Of a stretch of DNA of 64,000 nucleotides, positions 45,306 through 53,678 are shown one piece after another. Source of the DNA: G963556115 sp963675945 (GTDB lineage Bacteria > Planctomycetota > SZUA-567); NCBI GenBank assembly GCA_963675945.1, contig OY780932.1:3286001-3350000 (forward strand). The letters run 5' to 3'. A program made the translations under genes and the position numbers. The notes beneath the pieces are model-generated. The model searched no databases and had not been told where the DNA came from. It saw nothing but the letters and a program-made list of their open reading frames with translations. Positions within the stretch are counted from its first letter, which is position 1; every line of letters begins with the position of its first letter.

Positions 45306-45679
45306 TCTTCGCCCTCAATTTTTTCTTCAGCAATAGGCTTCGCCTTCCCATCTTTACCCATTCTCACAAAAGTAACAGAAGTAGAGAAAACCAAAATCTG
45401 CTCCGCCTGTCCCGAAGCACGTGCATACACTTTAACCACATATGTAATCGAAGTCCTCCCAGTACGAGCCTTCTGTATATCAAAGCGAAGAATAGAGCCA
45501 TTCTTAACCGCATGCTTGAAGATGGATTCATCCATACTCACAGTCACAAAATCACAACATGGATGCTCCCAAGTTGCAGCCAACCAAGCAAACTCATCAA
45601 CCCACGCCAGCATCACTCCACCGAATAAATTTCCTCTCTGATTAAGATGCTCAGACATAACAACAGCATATGTTTCCAT
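45302..45679 (-). CDS. Acyl-CoA thioesterase (YciA/BFIT-type hotdog)
   Basis: A 125-residue hotdog protein. HLNQRGNLFGGVMLAWVDE carries the active-site Asn/Asp region of acyl-CoA hydrolases, and VTVSMDESIFKHAVKNGSILRF follows (key motif FKHAVKNG). It cleaves acyl-CoA thioesters; the chain length is unknown. The start at 45679 (METYAVV) follows GGGGGAATT. The longer frame to 45778 runs through AT-rich leader and is unlikely. Its 3' end overlaps dtd by 4 nt. Confidence 0.82.
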   Translation of the reverse strand: METYAVVMSEHLNQRGNLFGGVMLAWVDEFAWLAATWEHPCCDFVTVSMDESIFKHAVKNGSILRFDIQKARTGRTSITYVVKVYARASGQAEQILVFSTSVTFVRMGKDGKAKPIAEEKIEGEE

Positions 45680-45837
45680 AATTCCCCCTATCTTCACCAA
45701 AATTATTATCAATTTAGTCCAATAAAAAACGCTAAATTTCACAATGAGATCAATTATAATCACTGCCACAACAAGCAATTATAACTATTTTTACCAAAAA
45801 TAGGTTAAAAAAACTCAATATAAATTTAAAATTAAAC

Positions 45838-45866
45838 TTGACTTATACCACAAGATAAGATATAAG
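45838..45866 (+). promoter_or_regulatory. Promoter of the cobalamin-riboswitch transcript
   Basis: TTGACT (45838-45843), a 17-bp spacer and TATAAG (45861-45866). Transcription should start near 45873, just before the aptamer. Confidence 0.6.
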
Positions 45867-45884
45867 TATATATATAAACTAATT

Positions 45885-46010
45885 TGTTTCAGAAAGAAAC
45901 AAGGGAAGTTTGGTGAAAATCCAACGCAGCCCCCGCTACTGTAACTAGCCTTAGAGCTAGAAGCCAGATCGCTAAAAGTAGAGTAATCTACTTTCCTTCG
46001 GAGGGAAGGT
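45885..46010 (+). promoter_or_regulatory. Cobalamin (adenosylcobalamin-class) riboswitch aptamer
   Basis: The conserved core is easy to read: GGGAA at 45903, GGTGAAAATCC at 45912-45922, the B12 box GCAGCCCCCGCTACTGTAA at 45926-45944, a variable hairpin, and AAGCCAGATC at 45961-45970. After the core come a hairpin AAAGTAGA/TCTACTTT (45975-45994) and a G-rich segment CGGAGG (45999-46004). That segment can pair with the 5' arm of the downstream terminator. The switch lies upstream of the GATE-domain protein gene and should repress it when cobalamin is plentiful. Confidence 0.92.
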
Positions 46011-46067
46011 TGAAAGTATTACTGGTTGTATGTATTTCAATACTACCTGTATTATTTTTAACTATTC

Positions 46068-46094
46068 ACCTCCGTTGCTGCGGAGGTTTTTTTA
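46068..46094 (+). terminator. Riboswitch-controlled terminator (expression platform)
   Basis: A 7-bp stem ACCTCCG/CGGAGGT (46068-46074 with 46081-46087), a 6-nt loop and a run of seven Ts. CGGAGG also occurs at 45999-46004 next to the aptamer, so the 5' arm can pair there instead and form an antiterminator. Confidence 0.85.
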
Positions 46095-46232
46095 TTGCTT
46101 GTACTGCTAACAACACACTACAAGTGATTTTTCTCTCGTGCTACTCTCAAGTATTGTTACACACTAAGAGTAGCTTTAAAATTTTCTGTCTGCTTAAATC
46201 AGGCTTAAACTTAAGTAACAAAGCGAAACATA

Positions 46233-47519
46233 TTGTTCGTTATATGCAGATATTTAAAACAGCTCTCTCTCGTGCTGCTCCTCTCTGTTCTCTCTACAGA
46301 AGGAGTAGCGCTCTCTATTGAAAAAAATGACCCTGCTCCAACTCAAACCGTTCAAAGAACCTCAGTTCGTGAAAAATCAACCATTACCGCAGCAACCAGC
46401 ATTAATTCTGAACAGCCCGCTACCACCGATGCCGCGACCAGTCGAGACACAGAGCAGACTTCTACCATTGACGCAACAACCAGCACCAAACTCAAAGCTT
46501 ACCGGAAAAAATCAGCTACTAAAAGCAGTGGCTATACCGCCTGGAAACGGCATCTGCCGTTCTGGTGGCGCAAGGTTATCATCTTTTGTGAACTGGCTGT
46601 ATATATAATGCTCGGGGTAATTCTCGGGCAGATGCTGGAAGTAGCCGGAGTCGTCGGCTATATTGCCTTCATCACCAAGCCCCTGCTCTTTCTCGGTGAC
46701 CTGCCAAGTATTGCCGGGCCACCATTTATTCTCTCTCTGCAATCTGGAGCCGTCGCCAACTCAATGCTGGTAAGCGCCAGGGATGAAGGCGAGATGAGCA
46801 ACCGCCAACTCTATACCGGAGTACTGGTGGTATCCTGCCTCTCCTTGTTTGCCCACCTCCCAACCTATATTCTCCCCCTCGCTGTCGCATTCGGCTCCTA
46901 TGCAGCCTGGCTGTTTTTTTCAATACGTTTTGGCGCTATCCTCGTCGAAGTTTTAGTTGTTTTACTCGTCTCCAAGTTCCTGGTTCGTCACTTCACCGGT
47001 GATAAATTTCTGGTTATCCCCAAGGCCGAACGACTACAACAACAAGAGGCCAAGAAACGCAAAGGACAAGGCTATTTCCACAAGGTATGGATACGCTCAC
47101 GCCGCACCATCCTACGCATACTGCTCTATACAACCCCATCATTCTTTGGTATGGCGCTACTAGAATATTTTGGCTTCTTCACCTGGCTGCTAGACACTGT
47201 TCCAGGGCTGTTCAACTACTCATTCCTCCCACCCGAAGCCGCAGCAATTATTCCAGCACAAGCACTCAATTTGTATAACGGCATAATAACCGCCGGAAAC
47301 TTTATCGATGAAGACATAATCACGACATTTCAAGCCGTAATCATTCTTCTAGTAGGCTCAATCATTACCTCACCCATTCGCACTCTTAAGCACGCGCTAC
47401 CGACTTATATCGGTATACTCGGCCCCAAACCCGGGGTAATACTGGCTATTTCCGCGCAAATTCTCCGGGTTATCTTTATCGGTTCGGCAATCGCCGCCAC
47501 CATAATCTTCTTCAAATAG
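46233..47519 (+). CDS. B12-regulated GATE (nucleoside-recognition) domain membrane protein
   Basis: A 428-residue protein. TTG 46233 starts a signal-like segment (YLKQLSLVLLLSVLSTEGVALS), then about 70 residues rich in Thr/Ser/Ala/Glu, then a polytopic domain with several membrane spans. LGDLPSIAGPPFILSLQSGAVANSML (key part GPPFILSLQSG) and AIIPAQALNLYNGI match the GATE/nucleoside-recognition fold. ATG codons near 46244 and 46327 are out of frame. It stands behind a cobalamin riboswitch and terminator, so it is likely made when B12 is short. It may import cobalamin, a precursor, cobalt or a nucleoside; which one is inference. No binding protein or ATPase is adjacent. Confidence 0.7.
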   Translation: MFVICRYLKQLSLVLLLSVLSTEGVALSIEKNDPAPTQTVQRTSVREKSTITAATSINSEQPATTDAATSRDTEQTSTIDATTSTKLKAYRKKSATKSSGYTAWKRHLPFWWRKVIIFCELAVYIMLGVILGQMLEVAGVVGYIAFITKPLLFLGDLPSIAGPPFILSLQSGAVANSMLVSARDEGEMSNRQLYTGVLVVSCLSLFAHLPTYILPLAVAFGSYAAWLFFSIRFGAILVEVLVVLLVSKFLVRHFTGDKFLVIPKAERLQQQEAKKRKGQGYFHKVWIRSRRTILRILLYTTPSFFGMALLEYFGFFTWLLDTVPGLFNYSFLPPEAAAIIPAQALNLYNGIITAGNFIDEDIITTFQAVIILLVGSIITSPIRTLKHALPTYIGILGPKPGVILAISAQILRVIFIGSAIAATIIFFK

Positions 47520-47667
47520 ATATATGTAGCGTTACACCGGTCAATAATCTTACTGCATTACCAAATATAAATTTCAAAAAAGCCAAACACTTCGATTCCG
47601 TTATAATCGACATAACAGCGAGATTATAATCAGGTCACTGATACCGCTCATGAGGTGCCGTTTTCAT

Positions 47668-48927
47668 TCACTCTGAAGCCTCATCCTGAGCCACATCTCT
47701 AAGATATGCATCTTCAGCTGCAATAATCTCCTTCTTCCCTTTGAGATAGAGCGGCAACCCAAGAACTATCCCATATAGGTAATTCCAAAAACGCCAGAGC
47801 AAAAATATCGCCGCGCCGCCGGTAATGCTCATACCCTCTGGAGTCTTACAGAGTTCGAGCAGCTTATTGAAAGCCATCTCCCCCACCCCCAACCCTCCTC
47901 CGGGTATAGGCAGAGTATTTACCACGAAGGCCAAGGGAGCTGCAAAGAAGATATCGACAAGCTGAGGGTAATGTGGCAACATCACACACTTACTGAAGAA
48001 GTAAAATGAAATAAAATTCAACAGTTGGAGTATAAGCGAAAGCACAAAGCCGAGGACAACCGCTCTGATATCATCTTTATACAGCAGAAAATTTCCGATA
48101 AAATCCATAAACAATCTGCCCAGTGGCAGCTTTACCACAAAACGATGCAAACTCCGGCCTTCCTGACAACTCGGCACAATTATAATCAACAAGAGCGAGA
48201 GTAACAGCGCCACAACAACGCCCAAAGAAATTCTGCTGCGCAGCAATACCTCCGGCTCCACACTCCCCGGCACATGCTGTATCGGCACAAAGGCGAAACC
48301 AGACATAACATAGAGAATAGCCAGAACCGATAGAATCAGCAAGAGCAGCCAGACCGCATAACCTGCTTTACGCCCTTTAACGAGAGCTGCCAACGACGTA
48401 AATGCGCAAAACATCACAGTTACAATCACCCCGACAACCCCGACAACCAACATATGCAAACCGGTATTACCCAGAATATCGGCAAAACTTACAATTATAG
48501 CAAACCCCGCGACAGTAATCATGCCAAAGAGTCCAAGTATACGATCTACCATCGTAGCAGCTATTGTCGGAGCTTTTTTACCAGTATCCTTGATAATATA
48601 AGCAATCTTAACGACATCTCCCCCCATACCCCCAAGCATGAATGTATTGAAGAAACAACCGATAAAACCTATACGAAAGGTATACGCTAGCGGTAATTCA
48701 ATCCCGACCGCCCGCAGCAAATACTTGTACCTGACAAAACAGATCATCATCGGTAACAAACTCAGCCCTATCCCACTAAGCAGATACAGGGGATGCGCAA
48801 AGACGCCCTCAAGCTGTGAAAAATTCAACTGATTGGTATATATCAGATACGTGAAAGCCCCAACAATCACTGCAAGCTTTATCACCAAAACTACTCGTGC
48901 ACTACCCCTGCTCTTCTTCTCTGCCAT
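47668..48927 (-). CDS. YbhN/AglD-type flippase-like membrane protein (lysylphosphatidylglycerol synthase TM family)
   Basis: A 419-residue protein with about eight membrane spans. GFIGCFFNTFMLGGMGGDVVK is the family signature near residue 95 (key GGMGGDVV), and FVVNTLPIPGGGLGVGEMAF is the second conserved block (key PIPGGGLGVGE). The family includes the membrane half of MprF and archaeal AglD-like proteins, and acts on lipids or lipid-linked sugars. There is no catalytic lysyl-transfer domain here. The ATG at 48927 follows TTGGAG closely. A TTG at 48936 is in frame but lies inside the ribosome site. It is convergent with the B12-regulated gene. Confidence 0.78.
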   Translation of the reverse strand: MAEKKSRGSARVVLVIKLAVIVGAFTYLIYTNQLNFSQLEGVFAHPLYLLSGIGLSLLPMMICFVRYKYLLRAVGIELPLAYTFRIGFIGCFFNTFMLGGMGGDVVKIAYIIKDTGKKAPTIAATMVDRILGLFGMITVAGFAIIVSFADILGNTGLHMLVVGVVGVIVTVMFCAFTSLAALVKGRKAGYAVWLLLLILSVLAILYVMSGFAFVPIQHVPGSVEPEVLLRSRISLGVVVALLLSLLLIIIVPSCQEGRSLHRFVVKLPLGRLFMDFIGNFLLYKDDIRAVVLGFVLSLILQLLNFISFYFFSKCVMLPHYPQLVDIFFAAPLAFVVNTLPIPGGGLGVGEMAFNKLLELCKTPEGMSITGGAAIFLLWRFWNYLYGIVLGLPLYLKGKKEIIAAEDAYLRDVAQDEASE

Positions 48928-49295
48928 TGTCTCCAAAATCCATAATTATTGTCATTACTATTGGCTTTAGCGCTATTATCCTAATTATAAGTTCAAACAA
49001 TTATAAGGATAACCACCGACTTATACAGCAGATTTATCATATTTTATTTTTCATTTATAATCAATCATTACTCGCGACCTCAACCCGACGCCACCAATAC
49101 ATAACCGAACAATCATTAATAAATTAGTCCCGATTTACCCATTAAAAAAACATAAAATTATCTATTAAATAACGAACAACTAAAACAAAGTTTTTATTAA
49201 TTAGCTACAAATATTATATGTAGTTGAAACCAAAGAAGATATAAAAGAATAGATCGTTTTTTATCGATAAAACAGCAACAATCGAAATTTTATTC
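48928..49295. other. AT-rich intergenic region without a supported gene
   Basis: An open frame from 48897 to 49127 has no ribosome site and overlaps the start of the YbhN-like gene on the other strand. I do not call it. A short inverted repeat CTACA/TGTAG lies near 49205-49223. Otherwise I see only A/T-rich sequence. Confidence 0.35.
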
Positions 49296-49324
49296 TTGAC
49301 TAAGACACACCAAGACTGTATTGT
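49296..49324 (+). promoter_or_regulatory. Promoter for the HTH-receiver gene
   Basis: TTGACT (49296-49301), a 17-bp spacer and TATTGT (49319-49324), 59 bp before the ATG. Confidence 0.55.
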
Positions 49325-49383
49325 AACTAATGAGACATGAAATATAAAATTTTAAACCATTAAAACCAATTAGGATAATTGAT

Positions 49384-49953
49384 ATGACAAAAAAAGCAGA
49401 CAGTGGCTATTCTCTGGGTAAAGTTGCAGCTTACTGCGGAGTTACACGAAAAACAATTTTAAGATGGGTACAAGACGGAACTATTGAGAGTTTTTCTCTA
49501 CCCAGCGGTCACAATAGAGTTCCACGAACTGCACTTGTTGCATTCCTCAAATCCAACAAAATGCCAATTCCTGAAGAACTCCAGGATAAATCAAAGAAAT
49601 CAGTACTTGTTGTCGATGACGACCCAAATATACGGAAGTTTATTGTAAACCTCTTCAAACCACACTTTGAAGTATCAGAAGCCAGCAATGGAGTTGATGC
49701 GTGCATCTCAATTGGCTCAAGTACACCAGATCTGATATTTCTGGACAATTTAATGCCGTATATGGATGGTCTGCAAGTATGCAGACAACTCAAGCAGCAC
49801 CCCAAGCTCAAAGACACCAAGGTTGTAATTGTCAGCGCACATCTTGATGGCGGAAGAGAGGAGATGTTTAAAGAACTTGTAGACAAGGTAATCAAGAAGC
49901 CATTCAAACCAGCTGAATTAGTTAGTACCGCTCTTACTCTAGTGTCAAGCTGA
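49384..49953 (+). CDS. HTH (MerR/excisionase-type) - receiver domain protein
   Basis: A 189-residue protein. Residues 9-58 form a MerR/excisionase-like DNA-binding domain (YSLGKVAAYCGVTRKTILRWVQDG, then the wing SLPSGHNRVPR). Residues 73-188 form a receiver with DDD (78-80), the phospho-acceptor Asp121 in FLDNLMPYMDG, Ser in IVSAH and Lys in VIKKPFKP. The order HTH then receiver is the reverse of normal response regulators. It probably binds DNA under phosphorylation control. AGGATAATTGAT precedes the ATG, and no kinase gene is adjacent. Confidence 0.82.
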   Translation: MTKKADSGYSLGKVAAYCGVTRKTILRWVQDGTIESFSLPSGHNRVPRTALVAFLKSNKMPIPEELQDKSKKSVLVVDDDPNIRKFIVNLFKPHFEVSEASNGVDACISIGSSTPDLIFLDNLMPYMDGLQVCRQLKQHPKLKDTKVVIVSAHLDGGREEMFKELVDKVIKKPFKPAELVSTALTLVSS

Positions 49954-50015
49954 TGTCATTCTTCAGATCACATAAATTACGCTCCATACACACAAAACAA
50001 GCAAACACACAACAG

Positions 50016-50047
50016 AAAACCCTTACTCATTACGAGTAAGGGTTTTT
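50016..50047. terminator. Terminator after the HTH-receiver gene (works both ways)
   Basis: AAAACCCTTACTC (50017-50029) pairs with GAGTAAGGGTTTT (50034-50046) around loop ATTAC, with a T-run on the plus strand and an A-run on the other side. It can also end the minus-strand tRNA transcript. Confidence 0.8.
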
Positions 50048-50054
50048 AATCTTC

Positions 50055-50130
50055 TGGTGCTGAGACCCAGACTTGAACTGGGGACACCTGCCTTTTCAAG
50101 GCAGTGCTCTACCAACTGAGCTATCTCAGC
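50055..50130 (-). tRNA. tRNA-Phe (anticodon GAA)
   Basis: The 76-nt minus-strand gene folds as a full cloverleaf: acceptor GCTGAGA/TCTCAGC, D-stem GCTC/GAGC with AGTTGGTA loop, anticodon stem CTGCC/GGCAG with loop TTGAAAA (anticodon GAA), T-arm CCCAG-TTCAAGT-CTGGG, discriminator A and encoded CCA. Its own promoter lies just upstream. Confidence 0.97.
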
Positions 50131-50143
50131 GACTGAGAAAATA

Positions 50144-50171
50144 AGTATATCGATAATGACAGCATAGTCAA
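50144..50171 (-). promoter_or_regulatory. Promoter for tRNA-Phe
   Basis: On the minus strand, TTGACT (50171-50166), a 16-bp spacer and TATACT (50149-50144), ending 13 bp before the mature tRNA 5' end. Confidence 0.7.
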
Positions 50172-50253
50172 TATTAAAAAAATATTAATTCATATTTTTT
50201 TTAATTACCTGTAAGCACAGAGATTACCGACATTTCACCAGCACTAATAAGCA

Positions 50254-51579
50254 CTATTTTGCCAATAGTTTTTTTATCTCCTCAGCGATACTTGCGATTT
50301 TAGCAAAGACTTCTTCCTCATCAATTGTCAACAACTCTCTATCCTTCATCAGCCACTTACCCGCAACCATTGTATGCGTAACATCCCCTCCCGACGCAGC
50401 ATATACCAGGTGTGAATAATAATTATAAACCGGTCGCATATGCGCGGCGGTAAAATCAACAACAATAAGATCAGCCGACTTTCCAAGCTCAATACTGCCT
50501 GTAATATCCTCAACCCCCAGCGCTTTGGCTCCATTGATAGTTGCCATCTTAAGAACATCTTCACACCCGACCTTTACCGGATCCCCACTATAGCCTTTTT
50601 GCATCTTAGCCGCAAACGACATCTCCCTGAACATATCCAGATTATTATTACTGGCACAGCCATCTGTCCCCAATGCGACATTTATACCTGATTCAAGGTA
50701 TTTAGCGATCGGGGCAAAACCGCTTGATAACTTCATGTTGCTCTCCGGGCAGTGCAAGACATGACAACCCTTTTTTGCCACTATCTCTATCTCCTTGTCT
50801 GTCAAATGCACCATATGCGCAGCCAGAAGATTTTCATCTATCAGACCAAGGGAATCAATATACTCGATTGGCAGCATCTGCTGCGCCTCAGAGATAATCT
50901 CAACTTCGTGTGCCGATTCCGCCAGGTGCACATGCAACCGTACTCCATTCTCATCCGCGACCTTTTTTACCGCTTTCAGCAGATCTGCTGAGCAGGTATA
51001 TGCTGAATGCGCCACCATCACCGGCACCACCAGTTCATATTCCTTCCACTTCTGGATCAACTTGGTAACAGCCTTTATCCCCTCTTCGGCCGGTCCAATA
51101 CTTGCAGTGGGAAAGTCAAATACCCCTTCACCAACCATTGCTCGCATTCCCGACTCAGCAAAAGCCTCCACTGCTCCCTCCATAAACAGATACATATCAT
51201 TTACCATAGTTGTACCGGATCTGATCATCTCAATACACCCAAGTTTGGTTCCCCAGGTCACCCAATCTTTAGTTAAATTCTGCTCAATAGGAAATATGCA
51301 ATTATTCAACCAGTCCATAAGCGCCATATCATCGCCAAGCCCTCTGAACAGAGTCATCGCCACATGGTTATGGGCATTTACCAGTCCCGGCATAAGCAAA
51401 TTTCCCTGAAGATTTACCAGTTCCACCCCGCCCGGCAGGGTGGAGCTATCATTCCACACCCCAAAGTCAGCTATTTTTCCATCTTCTACCAGAAGAAAGC
51501 CCTTATCAATAATCTTTTCAGCTGTCCCCAGACGCATTATAGATCCGTTATAAAAAAAGACGCTAGCGCTTTTCTGCAT
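50254..51579 (-). CDS. mtaD: 5-methylthioadenosine / S-adenosylhomocysteine deaminase
   Basis: A 441-residue amidohydrolase. The metal site is LMPGLVNAHNHVAMTLFRG (His-x-His), then HLAESAHEV, HCPESNMKLSSG and LGTDGCASNNNLDM with the metal Asp. These match MtaD/SAH deaminases, which turn MTA and SAH into inosine forms in methionine and SAM salvage. AAAGGAAG precedes the ATG. The start lies 17 nt inside the end of an upstream membrane-protein gene, so the two are probably co-transcribed. Confidence 0.87.
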   Translation of the reverse strand: MQKSASVFFYNGSIMRLGTAEKIIDKGFLLVEDGKIADFGVWNDSSTLPGGVELVNLQGNLLMPGLVNAHNHVAMTLFRGLGDDMALMDWLNNCIFPIEQNLTKDWVTWGTKLGCIEMIRSGTTMVNDMYLFMEGAVEAFAESGMRAMVGEGVFDFPTASIGPAEEGIKAVTKLIQKWKEYELVVPVMVAHSAYTCSADLLKAVKKVADENGVRLHVHLAESAHEVEIISEAQQMLPIEYIDSLGLIDENLLAAHMVHLTDKEIEIVAKKGCHVLHCPESNMKLSSGFAPIAKYLESGINVALGTDGCASNNNLDMFREMSFAAKMQKGYSGDPVKVGCEDVLKMATINGAKALGVEDITGSIELGKSADLIVVDFTAAHMRPVYNYYSHLVYAASGGDVTHTMVAGKWLMKDRELLTIDEEEVFAKIASIAEEIKKLLAK

Positions 51580-52594
51580 TTTTCTTCCTTTCGTTCTCAG
51601 CCTTCAACTTAGCAAGCTTGGGGTCATAATCAACTGCAGCCAACACTCTTTTTGGAGAAATACGATTCAGTTTACCCACCAACAACCTTCTTTGCTCCAA
51701 AATGTATACCATCTCTCTGACTTTTTCATTGAGATTTTCATTGGTAATAGATTCAACCGATATAGCAAGTGCATCGACCTCTTCAATCATACTGACAATC
51801 TTATCACACCGCAATAATAGCGCCTTGACCAGCACGACCTCCTCCTGCAGACGCTCAATAGGATCAATAATACTATGAATGCGCATCAATTGTCGGTCAC
51901 ACTCCGCCTTCCCGCGTATCCGTTTGGCCAGTACCGCCGGATCTGAATAACGCTCGGTTATTGGCAGACTATCATCCTGCCCCGTCTCGAATTCCCGAAC
52001 ATTGACTCCCCGGGATTTCAACAGGCTTAATTTCTTATTATACTCCTCCTGGCGTATCTTGATAGCTTCTTCATCTTCATGGATCTTCGCCAGCTTCTCA
52101 ACTCCGTCAGCTGAACTCCAGTATCCAAGCTCAGATTCCAAATCCTGTAAACGTTTGAATAGTTTTGCTTGCACCCCAAAAATTTTTGAGTTTTTGGTCC
52201 ACTCATTAGGAACAATCACCACACTCCACCAGCGCAGACGCCGGATAATACTATCCTTCAGATCTACCGGGAATATCCCATCTTTAACCTCGTCAAAAAC
52301 TTTTTCAACAGTATCCTTACTCCCGGTATTACGCACAAAAAGAATCCAGATAGCCAACCCTAAAGCAAAGATACCTGAAAGTATGGCCATATAATTCTTC
52401 AAAAAACCCAGAAAAATTGTGACCCCGACCATACCGATAAAAATAAACCAAGGAGGATTGGATACCTTTGATGCAGACCATTTCTTCGCGTCAATAACTG
52501 TTTTATCAATAAAACATTCCCAGAGTGAAGGAGTTTGAAGCAACTCATCCCGTAGTTCAACCGATAAATCCCTACGACCACCTGCTTCTTCCAT
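51563..52594 (-). CDS. Membrane protein with cytoplasmic coiled-coil tail, unknown
   Basis: A 343-residue protein. Two adjacent hydrophobic segments (PPWFIFIGMVGVTIFLGFL and YMAILSGIFALGLAIWILFV, about residues 48-88) form a hairpin in the membrane. The rest is charged and helical, ending in a strongly basic Lys/Arg/Asn tail (AENERKKNAEKR). AGGAG lies 7 nt before ATG 52594. It overlaps mtaD by 17 nt. No family recognised. Confidence 0.6.
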   Translation of the reverse strand: MEEAGGRRDLSVELRDELLQTPSLWECFIDKTVIDAKKWSASKVSNPPWFIFIGMVGVTIFLGFLKNYMAILSGIFALGLAIWILFVRNTGSKDTVEKVFDEVKDGIFPVDLKDSIIRRLRWWSVVIVPNEWTKNSKIFGVQAKLFKRLQDLESELGYWSSADGVEKLAKIHEDEEAIKIRQEEYNKKLSLLKSRGVNVREFETGQDDSLPITERYSDPAVLAKRIRGKAECDRQLMRIHSIIDPIERLQEEVVLVKALLLRCDKIVSMIEEVDALAISVESITNENLNEKVREMVYILEQRRLLVGKLNRISPKRVLAAVDYDPKLAKLKAENERKKNAEKR

Positions 52595-52845
52595 CAACTT
52601 CTCCTGCTAATCACCATAAATATTAAAAAAAAAGTTTAATGTTTGCCGGACAACAGAACGATATTATAGTATAGAATAAACACAGACTGATACTCTAATT
52701 ATAGTAAATCTACACATACAAACAAATGCTTTATAAGCAATATTATTAGTTCTCTATAGTACTATAATACTGTTTTTTTAGAATTAATTTGTTTTTTTTA
52801 TTATTATTAAAACCATTATACCCTAAAAACTGCTAAAACACAAAT

Positions 52846-53469
52846 ATGCCCATAAACTGCAACATCTGTAATAAGGAACTGGATGCCTTTTCTGGAGGTC
52901 GCTGCAAAATCTGCCGCGCCCTGATCTGTAAGGACTGTATAGCCTCAGGGAGTACAGAAAAAAAATCAGGTATTATCTGTAGCAGATGTGCCAAAGAAAG
53001 GGAAAAAGCGAATAAAGTAGAGACGGTCAAACCACAAGAACAAGAGAACAAGCCCCAACTCGCCAAGATAAACTCCCGTAGTATCGCCTTTATTATAATC
53101 GGTTGCTTTACAATACTCTGTATCTTTATTTATATTATCACCATTCCATATATTACAGCACATAATGCTCTAAAAATTATCGAATTTGGACCGAACAACA
53201 AACTTCAGTCGGCCAAGATGGATCTTGCAAATAACACCGGCTCGTATGTCATCGAAGAATTGGAAGACATGGCGCTGCGTGGCAAACCGCATACAGCTAT
53301 ACGCGCCATATACGCCCTTGGCGCCCAGCCCGACCCGCGGGCTGTCCTCATCCTTAAGCAACTCCAGCTCTCCCCAGAATGCCCTGAATACCTGCAATCA
53401 GTCATTATTGAAGCCCTTTTAGAAAATGAAAGGCTTTATAAACAGCCACAAGATAATCAAAATAAGTAA
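52846..53469 (+). CDS. Zinc-finger / one-TM / HEAT-like protein, unknown
   Basis: A 207-residue protein in three parts. Residues 1-46 hold eight Cys as four pairs (CNIC, CKIC, then CKDC, CSRC), a treble-clef or B-box-like double zinc site. One membrane span follows (IAFIIIGCFTILCIFIYIITIPYI, ~78-102). Residues ~118-195 are helical with a HEAT-repeat look (IEELEDMALRGKPHTAIRAIYALGA). No Shine-Dalgarno is visible before the ATG. Its role is unknown, and it stands alone between divergent and mraZ regions. Confidence 0.6.
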   Translation: MPINCNICNKELDAFSGGRCKICRALICKDCIASGSTEKKSGIICSRCAKEREKANKVETVKPQEQENKPQLAKINSRSIAFIIIGCFTILCIFIYIITIPYITAHNALKIIEFGPNNKLQSAKMDLANNTGSYVIEELEDMALRGKPHTAIRAIYALGAQPDPRAVLILKQLQLSPECPEYLQSVIIEALLENERLYKQPQDNQNK

Positions 53470-53650
53470 AAAAAAGTAAGCCTTGCTCTTCAGCATAATA
53501 ACCCCAGCCTTGCACATTACACCCCAATATCTTGACTCATCCCCACTCCTACCCACCATATACAGACCCCAACCACCCCTACATCATTCTTTATCTGCAT
53601 GAAATATAATGAGTTATAATTTTTTTTTCAGGCTCAACTCATTATTTATC

Positions 53651-53678
53651 TTGCAACTATTACCGAAAATCATATAAA
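53651..53678 (+). promoter_or_regulatory. Promoter for mraZ
   Basis: TTGCAA (53651-53656), a 16-bp spacer and TATAAA (53673-53678). The expected start near 53685 lies inside the GTG repeat array. A 10-bp inverted repeat (53606-53615/53636-53645) lies just upstream of the -35. Confidence 0.55.

Noticed and set aside
46010..46321. 103-residue open frame downstream of the riboswitch
   Set aside because: It runs across the riboswitch terminator and has Cys/Leu-rich, non-family sequence; the GATE frame from 46233 overlaps it and is far better supported.
46318..46608. 96-residue frame starting TTG after AAGGAG
   Set aside because: It overlaps the linker of the GATE protein in another frame; the GATE frame has a signal peptide upstream and membrane spans downstream without interruption.
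48897..49127. 76-residue open frame with a hydrophobic stretch
   Set aside because: No ribosome site, GTG start inside the opposite-strand YbhN-like gene, A/T-rich sequence; more likely chance.
50795..51409. 204-residue open frame on the plus strand
   Set aside because: It lies antisense within mtaD, whose metal-binding motifs are intact; Ser/Ile-rich composition is typical of a shadow frame.
53470..53650. Possible gene or RNA between the zinc-finger gene and mraZ
   Set aside because: C-rich then A/T-rich sequence with only one 10-bp inverted repeat holding a T-run in its loop; no ORF with a start signal.
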